The notes under the pieces are model-generated. The model was not told where the DNA came from and did not search any database. It saw nothing but the letters and a program-made list of their open reading frames with translations. The position numbers were made by a program, and so were the translations under genes. Shown here piece by piece: positions 25,678 to 45,500 of a stretch of 64,000 bases of DNA (position 1 is its first letter; every line of letters starts with the position of its first letter). This DNA comes from Mya arenaria. Lineage: Eukaryota > Mollusca > Bivalvia > Myida > Myidae. The DNA lies in assembly GCF_026914265.1 (NCBI RefSeq), contig NC_069125.1:72077546-72141545 (forward strand). The letters are read 5' to 3'.

Positions 25678-25965
25678 ATGAAAAAACGACAACACAACCC
25701 TAAAAGCAAGGCTGCAGTGGTGTTGAAGTTCGCAGTAATGGTGGTGTTGCTAGGATACGCGGCCTCCTACAGACTGGTAACGCGGAACGAGCGGCCGGTG
25801 CTGCCATGTGAGAGGTGCGACACAGGGACGATCCACCCGTACACCATCAAGACGCTGGCGCCGGTGTGCGCCGCGTGCGGGGATCTGTACGGCCCTGGGT
25901 ACGAGTACTGCTGCATCTGCCACGAGACATTTTTCGAGAAGTGCGTGAGCGCCGCCGGCAGATAA
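25678..25965 (+). CDS. small eight-cysteine secreted or membrane-anchored protein, family not recognised
   Basis: This is a 95-codon reading frame with clearly higher GC than its surroundings, directly behind a good acceptor (polypyrimidine tract then TTTCAG, ending 25668), so it looks like the coding exon of a gene with an upstream untranslated exon. The basic N terminus MKKRQHNPKSK leads into a hydrophobic stretch (about residues 12-31), a signal peptide or anchor. The rest has cysteines at 44, 47, 64, 67, 78, 79, 81 and 89: CxxC, CxxC, CCxC and a last Cys. RNER at 36-39 has the form of an RxxR processing site (poor, as Pro follows), and the protein ends Gly-Arg, a form that could yield an amidated C terminus. 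I do not recognise the family; a secreted peptide precursor or a small zinc-binding membrane protein are both possible. AATAAA occurs at 26307-26312. Confidence 0.6.
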   Translation: MKKRQHNPKSKAAVVLKFAVMVVLLGYAASYRLVTRNERPVLPCERCDTGTIHPYTIKTLAPVCAACGDLYGPGYEYCCICHETFFEKCVSAAGR

Positions 25966-26306
25966 CCCTGACAACACACTGTCTGTTACAGAAATCCTTT
26001 TTTTTAATGAGTATTTGTTTGTTTATGAAATATATCTTATTTTACTTCGATCACTATGACTTACTAGCGTTTATTTATTAGGCTGATACTCGAATTATAT
26101 ACTTATATACACACTTATGTAGGCTAAAAATGGCGAGGAACTGGATGTCAAAGTTTTAGTGCCGCGTTTTTTGATAACTATTGGTTTAGGAAACAAATAG
26201 CTTATATTTACCTGTATGCATTGCAGAATAATGTGTGTAAACCCCATTGATACGTTCTATAGAGACAGTTCGACTTATTTTACACAAACCGATTGTAGCA
26301 TTGAGT

Positions 26307-26312
26307 AATAAA
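26307..26312 (+). promoter_or_regulatory. candidate poly(A) signal of the cysteine-rich gene
   Basis: AATAAA lies about 340 bases after the stop of the eight-cysteine frame, same strand, with no other gene between. Usage is inferred. Confidence 0.35.
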
Positions 26313-27220
26313 AACTCGGTAAATGATGAAAAAACACATTGCCATTGGCAATGTCTACACTAAATGAATATCTTAAACATTTGGTATCGTACATTTTACG
26401 AGAAACTATTTTTACGGCCCTTTGATGTTCACAATTACAAAAGAACTGCCCCTGGGGAAAGGGAAACGTTTATCAAAAGACTTCATATCTTTTTGGAACA
26501 AAGAATAAACTCGATGAATTTTTCAAATGATTTTGTTTGTGTTTTTCTGAAAACAGAAAGCCAAATCGATGTCTCGTTTTCTGTCAGTAAGAACGTCAGA
26601 TACTGAAAAGGGAAACTCAATGAGATAAAAATGAGTCAACATTGTAATCAGCTAATTCAGCCTAGCCTCTATATGCATCCGTCATAAGCATTGCCCTTTT
26701 AGAGGAACAGAGTGCCAATAAACTCTCTGCTAGTCACATAACGAGTCCCACGAACACCTTTATTTGTAATAAAGTCGTCATCATCATCATCGCCATGTAT
26801 ATGGTTCCTGGAAAACAGTATTGATTACAAAATAAAACTGCTCTTGTGTAAAAACACATGCTTTGTATCAAGAGGCTAACATATGGCAAAAGGTCAATCT
26901 TAAACAATTGCATAATAAGGAATGTAAGACATCCCACTCACTGCACGGACAATGCAGGGCGTATATATCACACTAAAGTAAATATACCTTCAAGCATGCT
27001 GCAAAGTGTTAATGTTTTAGTTTGGAAAATACAGAATGGGCCGAGTGTTCAGAACTTTGTTAAACCTGGGAGTATGATTTGTTATTGGTCCCAGGTTAAA
27101 CTTAACATTATTCACTCATCTTTGTTGATGAGTAACATAAACAAAGTTTGCACCATTCTTTAAAGTAAGTGCATTCATATTACGCTTACATGGTCCGTAT
27201 ACGTTGAAAATGTCATATAA
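26313..27220. other. no gene recognised
   Basis: AT-rich spacer between the cysteine-rich gene and the tandem-core repeat. The open frames are short and featureless. Confidence 0.3.
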
Positions 27221-27880
27221 CATGAGCTTTCATGGGACAACGTGCTCGACTATACGCCGTTTTGTCTTTGAGAACAATAAAATAATGATGTAAAATGTGC
27301 CTGTCAAAAGCAATGAAAACGTCAAATTAAAAAGTAGACCAGAAACGCCGCGATGCGACAAAACCAGGTTTTCATTTATTGACAATAGAACATCAGTCTT
27401 TGTTGTGAGATTAAGTTTTAACGTTGTTTTTTTATATTTTAGTAACAGTGACCTTGACCCAAGGAGCCCCAAACACAAGCCCATGGAAGTCCCCCGTAAA
27501 CTCTTCCTATACATGCCAAGTTCAAGGTCAACCCCAACTAAAATTATTCAGTACCAAACGGGTATCTATTTTTAGTAACAGTTATTGACCCTATGGGCAA
27601 TCCTATGAAAGGTCTCCATGAACTTTTCCTATATACCAAGTTTGGTCACTATATGTCAACCCTAACTGAAGTAATTCGGTACTAACCAGATTTTTTTTAT
27701 CCTAAGTCAAACAGGGGCCATAATTTGTATTTAGATAATATGGAGTTATGTAACCTTAGTGTGTGATGGTCCTGAACAACTGTGTGAAGTATTTAGTAAA
27801 TTAATTGAAGGGTATTGGAGTTATAAGTGAAAATGCAAACTTGCCCTAAAACTTTTAACTAGCGCCGACGCAGGGGTGAG
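27221..27880. mobile_element. non-autonomous element with tandem core (about 2 units)
   Basis: Begins near CATGGGACAACGTGCTCGAC and ends near TAGCGCCGACGCAGGGGTGA. The core has two copies of a unit of roughly 130 bases (CCATG(G/A)A..CTTCCTATA, CCAAGTT, GGTCA, GTCAACCC, ATT(A/C)(A/G)GTAC). This architecture resembles the other tandem-core elements in this window. The class (Helentron-like or satellite-like) is inferred. Confidence 0.5.
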
Positions 27881-27930
27881 TAGTAAAGTCAAGCTAAAAA
27901 AGCAAAACAGCAGCAAATAGGTTTCAATTA

Positions 27931-27936
27931 TTTATT
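27931..27936 (-). promoter_or_regulatory. candidate poly(A) signal of JMJD6
   Basis: An AATAAA hexamer reads on the minus strand here. It lies about 2.1 kb downstream of the JMJD6 stop, in AT-rich DNA with no other gene on that strand, and just before a repeat-rich block begins. If used, the 3' UTR would span roughly 27.9-30.06 kb. Other hexamers may compete; no transcript data were available. Confidence 0.35.
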
Positions 27937-30064
27937 ATCAAAAACTTGTAAGGAATCAGATTATTTGGCTTGCCAAACTTAAACTTAACGCCATAAACTT
28001 GAACACAGAGTAATAAGAAAACTATGGATTCCATAAACATACTTTGTTCATTTATTTAGAAAACTTAGCAAATTAGTTTAGCTAATACCCGAACAGAAAA
28101 TACAAAAGAAACATTTCAATTAAATTTCTAAGTTTCTCTCCAGTCAAGTTATAATCAATGTGTCCATACAAACAAAAGTTTCATTGAAAACACATTAATA
28201 TCTGTGAGAGTATGCAATCTAGCTAAAACTATCATAAACATTGGTAATGACTGGTATGAGAGTACAAAATGGACATGTAGTAATAATGAACATTTCCACA
28301 ATACATCATCTTGGAGACACCATTAACAAGCTACAAGCACCGTAGCCACTTTGAATTGGAACAATTCACAGAAAACCTTTGCATCCGAGCATCTATCATT
28401 GTCATCGGTGAAGGGAAACACAGCCTAACACTCAATGATCAAGTGAACACTTTAAACCACATATTTAAATGAACAATTTCATGTGATTTGATTTACAGAT
28501 GGAAAAAATATTAATATGGGAAGAATAAATCACTGGAAGGTTAGGACACTAAAATACAAATATTGAATCTTCCATGAGGAATGCCCGAGCTTTGAGATAG
28601 TAGAATATTACATGTATTTCCACTGCATCGGCCAAACTTGAGATTCAGTCCAAAATATATGTTCACAGTTAGGCGTCAATCTAAAACTCTAACAGAATAT
28701 AACTCTATACTCAAATTGCTGATTTCAATGGATGCGTTCTGAGACACTTACATCCATGCCCATTTACCAGGCAAATAATAGTGTGGAAATTTTGATGTTT
28801 TTAAAGTAATTTCTTTAACGTTTTCAATCGACATTCCTATTATATAGACAGTAACTTAGACTTTCAAGCTTCATGCACATTCTGAATAGATGCCGACAAA
28901 GAGATGCCCACAAAGGGGGATTTTTTTGGAAGAATCTACAGAATTAGTCCATTTTCTTTTACAAATAGTATCACATTACAGGCATTTTTTCAAAATAACA
29001 TTTACTAAACAGTTACCATCGACACTTTGGGAAAAATATTCAATTGCACTTTAAAAACAATATTTATCCCATCATTATACATATATCTATTTAATTACAT
29101 CTTCTTGTATTTCTTTTTTAGGTTTTTTCAACAGCCATGATATCGCATCGGCTAATTTTAGTATTAAACTATTTTTCCGAATCTGAGCCTATTCAATCTA
29201 AAACAGAACCTAGAAATCACTAAAAAACAATAACTTCCTCCACCACCACAATTTACATGCTGTACACATCGAATATTTCAAACAACACATTAACCATGTC
29301 ACAGACATCATAAAACTCATCCAAACTTAATCACGCAGAAAAACGATAACAACAGTGTTTCTGTTGGATTTCCTGTCAAAGCTGTAACCATTTTTTTAAT
29401 TTGTTTATCTAACCTCGAGATCTATGATGTCACACAAGTAATGTTGTGGATCCATAGCTAATTCACCTTCCATGAGACTGAGCATTAGCTTTGTCAGGCT
29501 TATATTGAGATTGTTTTAAACATTTATTAAGTGGAAATGTACTGACTGTGGACATGCATAGTAATACTAGTACAGTGATGAGTATGTGCCTACAATAGCC
29601 TATATCAATCACTGGTTTCAAAGAACAATACAAAACTTGATAATTACATATACATGTGTACATGTAGCTAAAAAACAAACTCTTAATTACTGGTATAAGG
29701 CAATGAATCATACAGAAAACTAGTCAACTTAACATTATGAGAGTAAACTGCATACAAAATCTGTTGATTGCAATTATTAAATGATAAGTTATGAAATGCA
29801 AAATTGCTTTCAATTGTAACCAAGGATAAGAAAGGAATGCTCCATCTAAACACTATCTCATGTACCATTATGTTGTTTAAAAATGTCCCAAAACATACAT
29901 GTTATTTAATAATATAGCACTGAGTTTTTTTTCTCTAGGCAAATGTCAAGGCATAAAATGTTATTGCATGATAATAATATTTCTTTTTCCAATTAACATC
30001 AAAGCATACAGGTAGTCAACTATTGTGGGTTCCTGAAACATGTGTATCCAGGAGTGTGCCGTTG
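27937..30064 (-). other. probable JMJD6 3' UTR / downstream region
   Basis: About 2.1 kb of AT-rich sequence follows the JMJD6 stop codon. I found no coding block, no tandem array and no recognisable transposon in it, in contrast to both flanks. A repeat-poor stretch directly after a stop codon is what a long 3' UTR would look like, but this is inference. Confidence 0.35.
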
Positions 30065-37831
<7,767 letters not shown>

Positions 37832-38935
37832 TCAAACAATTTTCTCCGATTTTCTTGAATAAATTTTATCACGGAGAGAAAATCACGTACGCACCGCAAA
37901 AGATCAATCGTAACAAGAACTCGGCCAACTCCGGCAAGCTTCGAGATGGGGTGCGGGGTGATACAGGAATACAGTGGATTTCACGTTATATCCACTTGGT
38001 AAATTGAAATACACTCATAAATCCTTTATTTTTAACACATATTTATTTATTTATTGTTCACAGATTGGAATATTTTTCATTAAGAGTCCATATTTCAAAT
38101 TATTATTGAAATTGATCAATAAATGAAGAAGCTTTTCGAAAAACGATCGGAAATCCGGAATACATGTGCAGTCCTCCAATAACCCGTTTATTTGTAACAA
38201 CTGTTCTTATTTATTGTACACTTATTGGCATATGCCTAAAAACGGGTTTGGAAATGGTAAAAAATACACTTTTTTATCTAAATTTGAAATTCATAAATGA
38301 AGCCGTCAGGCAAAAGCTATTACTGGCAGACATTTCAACCATTTCGGAGAAACTCTTTATATCCCTTCTTGTCACAAAAACACGGCGGAACAAATCACTC
38401 ATAGTGTTTGAAAATAGGACTTGAATCGAATCGGAGCAAGCATTTCGGTTTAAAATCGGACATGGTATTATCATTATCATTTTAATGGTTTAAACTGGAG
38501 TCAATAAGTGTGACATAGTCATGCTTTTGGAACTGTTAGTAAATTTCCATAAACCTGTACTGTCTTTAATGACTTAACGAAAGCATATAAGCGACATCGC
38601 TTTTGGACAACCATTATTGATTGTCGCCGACATTACATTGTCAGCGACGATTTATCGACTGTAGACGATAATCGTTGAATCACTAATAACTATAGTATAA
38701 TGAACATTGAGGTATTTGAATTATCTTTCGTTGGGGATTTATTGGGCAAAGTGGTTTAACTTCGAAAGAATGAGTGTAGTTTAAATTGATGCATACTAAT
38801 TTACTAAATACTTCAGTATTTTTTTATCTTTTATCTTAATTATAAATAGAAACACTATTAATTGTCGCGGCTTAATGTATAATGGTCTTTAATTCCCAGC
38901 ATGTACATTAATGGACAGCAAACAGAAAATAACGT
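37832..38935. other. JMJD6 upstream region, no gene recognised
   Basis: The first about 100 bases upstream of the JMJD6 ATG are less AT-rich than the rest and probably hold the 5' UTR and promoter. No TATA box could be assigned. Further out is AT-rich DNA without a supportable feature. Confidence 0.3.
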
Positions 38936-39255
38936 GTCTTTCTTAGTTGAACTACCAGTGAGTGGGACTCTTTCCTGAAAGTCGTGCCACAAGGATCAAT
39001 ATAAGAGCCTTTAGTATTTCAATGACAACTTTTCTACTTTATCAATAAGGCAGACTTGTATGACTATGCATGTTCCATTAATACTCTTTCTTTGCTTTAA
39101 AAATCATGATGACCACCCTTGAAGATAACCACTCTTAAAGAAGAAAGTAACATTTTGATAAAGTGGTTTACTTCTAGACAAATGCATGCTAACCCTGACA
39201 AAAATCAAGCAATTTCAGTTGACTCCGAGTATGTTAAAGAAATAACCCAGTAAAC
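38936..39255 (+). mobile_element. LINE reverse transcriptase scrap
   Basis: The plus strand reads VPQGSI, FYFINKADLYDYA and, in another frame, LIKWFTSRQMHANPDKNQA. These match the region around the catalytic YADD of jockey-type LINEs, but the YADD itself is lost. Several stops and shifts are present. Neither end of the element is present. Confidence 0.7.
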
Positions 39256-39520
39256 ATTTCATGTTGAGTTAACGTTGTTCCAGCGTTGTACCCCAACATT
39301 GGATTAACGTTGGATTATGGTTGGATTTCAACGTTTTTTAGACATGATACACCAACGTTGGATCAACGTCGGGGTACAACCATAATCAAACCATTTTCCA
39401 ACGTAACTCCAACCATATTCCAACTATTTCCCGACGTAAATCCAACCATAACCAGACGTTATACAACCATTACCAAGCGTTTATCCAACCACTATCCGAC
39501 GTTAATCCAACCATAACTAG
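39256..39520. repeat. CCAACGTTGG-type degenerate minisatellite
   Basis: A loose tandem repeat of about 20-24 bases built on GGTTGGATTAACGTTGG. The first third runs in one orientation and the remainder in the reverse one (CCAACCATAA, CGACGTTAATCCAACC), so the block can also fold on itself. The open frame on the plus strand is a by-product. Confidence 0.75.
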
Positions 39521-40957
39521 TACTACTTTGTGCTAACCCAAATGTAAATTACCCGTTGTCGTTTTTCGAGGTATGTTAAGAGTATCTGAATATGGTAAAA
39601 ATGACTAAACATGACATAAACAATCAAACATTGTTTATTTAATCTTTGATTCGCAAACCTATAATCTTTGTAACTTTTACATGCCGCATGACTGTTGTTG
39701 TATTATATATACTACTCAAACACTACGTATATGTGTGTTCAATAGACAATTGGTTAAACTGCATTTAATACGTATATACTTCCCTTTAATCATAAACTCT
39801 ATTGCATGTATTGTTTGTTACATACTGATGGTGTACACTTTAATAGCACTATAGTTTATCAGACATCACACAGTAAACTTGTAGCCTATAAATTTTGTTT
39901 CTTTGTACATCTCACACCCATCCCAACAACTGTTATTTAATCATATTGCTATTTCAGTAGTGATGAGAGTATTGAATCATATGTTTCAGGACATTCTGCG
40001 TAATCTTTTAAATAAAGTGTGTAAAAACTAGGACTAGTCTGAATTAACCAAACAGATATGCGTGCAACACTTTCTTAGACGAAAAAACAACAACAAACAA
40101 TTACTGACCAGTATAGCATACTTATAGGCAGGTTTAAACATACAGAAATAGAAATATATGACGGAAGCTACAAATATGATAACTGTAACAGTAACTTATA
40201 TTTCATTTTTACGTGTTTAGTTGTTGCTGTTGTTTTTAAATAGCAATAATTCATATTTTTGTGATTTGAGTTTCAGATGATGTCCTGTTTAAAGAATAAA
40301 GAACTTGCGTCGCTGTTTGGTATTTATTGAGAAGGGCGTTTAAAAGTGTGACTTATATATCTGTCTGTATTTAGCAGTTGGCCTATAGCATACATTATAC
40401 TTATAGGCTCAGTAGAGCTTATGTTACTTGTTATGTTATCCGACTTCAGAAAATAAATATTTTTATTCTTTCATGACAACTCTGTTCGGCAATAATTACC
40501 GATCCGAGCGAAGTTTTAAACTGTTATGTGCTACCCTCCAGAAAAATGCCAATGACAGTTTTTAAGCAAGCAATTCAAAAGGTGTGTTGATTTGGTGGGA
40601 CAGACACAGTACTGTATAGAAAAAAATGTACTGCAAGCTGATTAAATTCTGTGTATTCATATAAATGTATTTTTAATTTTCGTTCCGTGAATTAATTGAA
40701 ATAAGTTGTATTCTGTTCGGACGTTTTGACTTTTGGATGGTTAAATCATTTTTGGTTATTCGTGAAAATGTTGTCTGCTATCAAGATTGGAGGTATAAAT
40801 GATATCTATCATTCTTAACAAACGTTTATGAAATTAAATTCAACCATAGACATATTTATAACATAATTCAACACAGACATAAAAAACGGAAAACCATGGA
40901 CTGGGATCTGCCCTATACAGTACAATACTTTAAAACTTTATAATAATGAATTAATGA
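39521..40957. other. no gene recognised
   Basis: AT-rich spacer. I saw no coding block, RNA or repeat that I can support. Confidence 0.3.
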
Positions 40958-41449
40958 CAGGGCTTTTTCTGCCCATTTTGGGAAAAAGACCCTAGACATT
41001 TTGGGAAATTTTGCGTCGTGAAAATGCGGAAATTGGGAAATTTTACAGTGAAAAGAAAAAGCTGTCTAGTCTCCTGTGAATTAGGAAATGATTTAATATT
41101 AGTTTATTTTCCCTTTTAAAGACCCACAATGGCTGAAATATCAATCCTTGGGGTGTAAATATCTACAATAAATCATGACAGATAATATTTCATATCTCTG
41201 AATGTGATGAAAATCAATGATTTCTGAGTTCAATTACCAAAAAAACTTCACATCACATAATTTATTAGGATGTTGAAAATGAACCAGTACAGGTAAAAAG
41301 AATTTCTAAAAAAAAAAAAAAAAAAAAAAATGTTTTTTTTTTTTTTTTTGGATTGGGATTTTTTTCTGAAGATTGGGAAAAATATCTTATATTTTGCTTT
41401 GGGAATGGGTCCGATAGTCGGACCCGTGGGTACTATAGAAAAAGCCCTG
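40958..41449. mobile_element. 492-bp MITE with CAGGGCTTTTTCT ends and AATGA target duplication
   Basis: Exact 13-base terminal inverted repeats start CAGGGC. AATGA flanks both sides (40953-40957, 41450-41454). The interior repeats TTGGGAAATTTTGCG-like blocks and contains an A run next to a T run (about 41308-41350). No transposase is encoded. The superfamily is unassigned. Confidence 0.85.
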
Positions 41450-41454
41450 AATGA

Positions 41455-42459
41455 ATTTATCAAGACTTAGCCCACTGATTCTAACCGTACCTGATTTTAC
41501 TCTGGCGATGTAACTAAATCAATTGATGTGAGTAACATTCCTTTAAAGTTAAGCACACATAGGTTTACATATTGGCAACTACTTGATGTATTTGATTGGG
41601 TCTTGTACAACATTACTCAACCATCTAACCTACTAGAATAAAAAAGTAAGATAACTTTATATTGCATATAATGCAAATTATGGCCCTTATTATTTGACTT
41701 AAAACTCTGGTTTAGGGTTTGCATGTAACAATATTTAAGTCAGTATCTCTGCCAATACAATCATGCATTACATTGAAATTTTAGATATGAGTTCTCAATA
41801 TGTTTACTAAATTAATCAAGTAAGATAACTCTATCTTGCATTAATGCAATTAATTGCCCTTTGCATGTAAGCACACATCTATATCTATAGGTTAATATCA
41901 CAGCAAGTACTTAAGACTTTATACAGTACTCAATGGTCAAACATGTATACTTAAATAATGAAGTCGGATAACTCTTTTTTGCATATAATGTTAATTTTGG
42001 CCCTTTAAGCTTTATAATTCAACAAACAAGTTCTGGTTAAGAATTTGTAATCAATCTTATTCAAAGTGATCCATGCATGTTTCACCAAAATTTTGCAATC
42101 CTTGACTTAAAGAGGCGGAAGAGTCTCTGTGACAGGTCATGTTTCACAGCCTGTAACAGGTCATGTTTCACGGCAATCCTTAATGATACGTAGCTGTCTT
42201 TAAAATTGGGCTGTTCAATGAACAATCCCAAATTACACAAGTGCTTGGTAATACCATTTTTAAATCACTGCTATATCAAATCCAGAACCTGAGCAGGCCC
42301 AAGAAGCATTTTACCAGTGCTAAGGCTAGGCACTGAGAAAGTTTTTTTTTAAATATTGTTAATTTAAATGTATTCAAGATGACATCACTTGAATGTTTTC
42401 CGAATAATGGTACAGGTCTGTATAATGCAACTTGTGTTACATTGCACTGTCCCTTGCAG
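41455..42459. other. IMMP1L upstream region with dispersed repeat
   Basis: Loosely repeated blocks (AAGTAAGATAACT..AT.TTGCAT.TAATGCAA..TTGCCC) recur near 41645, 41815 and 41960, suggesting a tandem-core repeat of roughly 150 bases. The promoter or first untranslated exon of IMMP1L may lie here or further upstream; none could be pinpointed. Confidence 0.35.
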
Positions 42460-42519
42460 GCCTTCAGCAGAGGTTCTTGTTTGCAGCATCCCTGGTCTAA
42501 AGCAGAATTCTTGAAGCGC

Positions 42520-45500
42520 ATGGTGTATAGCAGTGGCTCATTAGTGTTCTCAGTTGTCAAATATGGATGCATCATACACTGCTTTGTCACTTATGGCTTT
42601 GCTGTCACCATTGTAAGTATGTACATTGTTTTTATTTTGAATTTGACAGCGGTGTATGAATTTCCTATATGCTGGTTTTTAATGCCCCCATATTTGGCTG
42701 CCTTGCTCAAGTATTTGGCTGCTGAAGTGCTGAAAAGAAATATTTTAAAGTTTCATTTTCATAGTCAAAATGAGCTACAATTTCAATAGAATATGTTGTT
42801 GTAACATACTATCTAGGATTACTATTGCATGTAGTATATCAAATTGCAACATAACTTGAATGTTAGTCATAGAAAAAAATGTGATAATGATGTACATTTA
42901 TTCTTAAATACCATAAACGTAAATACATACAATATTTTAATAAGTAGTGTTTCTTTTTATGCAAAGTGTGAAGGGAATACAATATTTTAATAAGTAGTGT
43001 TTCTTTTTATGCAAAGTGTGAAGGGAAGTCTATGGAGCCATACATAACCAGTGGGGATTGTTTTATATCGGAGAGATTCAGTGTGAGAACATACAGATTA
43101 CAGCGGTAAGGAACTCTTGTGGCTTTTGAGGCCTTTTGTTTCTTTATTTTGTCAATTATCTCACTAACACCTAAATTAAAACTTGATTTGAAATAAATTG
43201 GTAAATAATTAAACAATTCATCCGTCAACAATAATTCTTGAAGTAATGCGAAGTTCTTAAAGCTGCACTCTCACAGATTTACCGTTTGTCTTAGAAAAAG
43301 AAAAAATTTGCTTATTTATCTGCAAACCAATGATAAAAGACTGCTGACAAAAAATCAGATCGCAGATTTTCATATTTCCGTTTGAAAATTAATGTTTTAT
43401 GGCTTAAACCGTTACTAACGGTTTACGAAAAATACATAAAATATCAATTTTTGAACTTAAATATGAAAATCTCGGTTCTGATTTTTTGTCAGCAGTCTTT
43501 TCTCATTGGCTTTCATGGATTTTTGCAAAAATTGGGTCGTTCTAAGACAAAAAATAAAAAAGTTGTCAAAATGCTGAATCTGTGAGAGTGCAGCTTTAAA
43601 GTCAATTTCATTATAATTCTTTTTATACACAAAGTGGCTTTCTAGTTAATCATCAATTCTGCTTTAATTTCCCTTTAATCTAGGTTGTTATTAATATACT
43701 TTACATTGCTGTACAATGATTAAACCATATTTCAAATAAATGAAAATTTAAGTGACTTTGAAAGACCCAAAGATGAAGCATGAGTCATGTTACCTACTGA
43801 TATCATGTACTAGTATGTGTTTTTGGTCATTATACCTGTTGAACACTAATAACAACTGCTAGTAGTATGCTGCTTGCATGTTTCTGCAGGGGTGATGTTG
43901 TCAGTTACTGCATACTATTTCTGCATTGTTCACATTTGTCATCATGACTGTATCTGCAGGGGTGATGTTGTTGGGGTGAGGTACTACATGGATCCCAACT
44001 GCTTCGTCTGCAAGAGGATCGTGGGCTTTGAGGGAGACAAAGTCTACAACTCCACCACTCAACATCATGTCTGGGTTGGTTGCCTGTTATTCAGTCTTTT
44101 AGATTGTAGTAATGTTACTAGTAAATCACAGTAGATGTTGTTTTTTGTTTTTTTATTAAGTATGTATCGCCGTAATGCATCCGATCCATCATTGAACTTA
44201 ATATAATTTAAAAAACCTCCAGTTCTTTAATATTACTTTAGAGCAGTGTTTGACACTAACGGGGTCCCGGGATCCTGAGGACACCAATTTTTCGGGAGCT
44301 GAACTTCAAAGTCTGGTATTCCGTCGGGACACTTAAATTTTGACCGATAAAAGCTAAACATCAATAAATAAATAGCGTTTCTTTTATTTATTACATAATT
44401 ACGCCCTAAATTTCTTAAAAGTGCATGCAAAAATGATATTATTATTAATACGTTGCACACACTAAAGCGAAAGTGTGGCTGACTTTTTGACTATAGTTAC
44501 GTCATGAATCCATAATTTTAATTAAATAAACAGGTCATTTCACAGTGCGCATGCGGGTTAACACTTCCGTTTTGTTGTTTACATTATCAACAAGGTCAGA
44601 GGTGACAGACTGTTATTATCGGTACAATAATTATGTTGAATTAGTTTGCTTATGTGTCAGAACCGCCCAAAAAAGATGCCAACACTACTAACCTTGATGA
44701 CTTAATGATGCGACCTTCGAGTTGTTACACTAACATTTACGGCACAAATACCGGAATCCTACTGTTCAACATTTTTTGTTTTATGCTTTGATCGAAACAA
44801 CATAGAAATAAAATTCCCAAAGTTTAGAGAGAAGCTTTCAAGATCGAGAGGTGGTAAATGCTACTGTGTTATGTTGCAGGTGCCCAAGGGTCATGTTTGG
44901 TTAGAGGGAGACAATAAGGAACGCTCCCTCGACTCCCGAAACTACGGCCCAGTACCGTATGCACTCATAGACACCAAGCTGCTCTTTAAGGTATACATGA
45001 GGAAATTTCTGCACATCTCAGTATGTTTGATATGTCTGATACTATAGTCTATTATGACTTCAGCAGATATTGGTTAGAAAACAACAAACGTTAAGGCCTT
45101 AACTTTGGTTGATTTTAGTTAAAGGAAATAATTCTATAAATGAATTAAATGACACAAAAAAAGTTGCAACAAATATACTAGTTTGCAAAAAAACTCAAAG
45201 CACGATTGTAATTCCATTTTGCTCAGAAGAATTCATCAATTTGTACCCCAGAAACAGCAGCTTAAAAAAGAATCTCTTGTTTGTCATTTCATTAGTCTTG
45301 CAAGTATTATTTTAGTTAGGCTTTAATTGGATGGTTGAAGTGAAACTAATGCAAACATTTATGGATACTTTGTGGGATTATGAGCCTTCCTCTTCTCTCA
45401 CCAAGTTCAGTAGTTAATTCCTTGTGATATGTCAAGGTATATGCCAAATCGTAAATGGCTGCAGCCGATTTCTTTGATGTAAGACATACAATTGATGTTG

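Noticed and set aside
39286-39516. 76-codon Thr/Pro-rich frame
   Set aside because: It derives from the CCAACGTTGG-type repeat.
42460-42519. N-terminal extension of IMMP1L
   Set aside because: The frame is open but has no ATG, and family members start close to the membrane segment; it is more likely 5' UTR.
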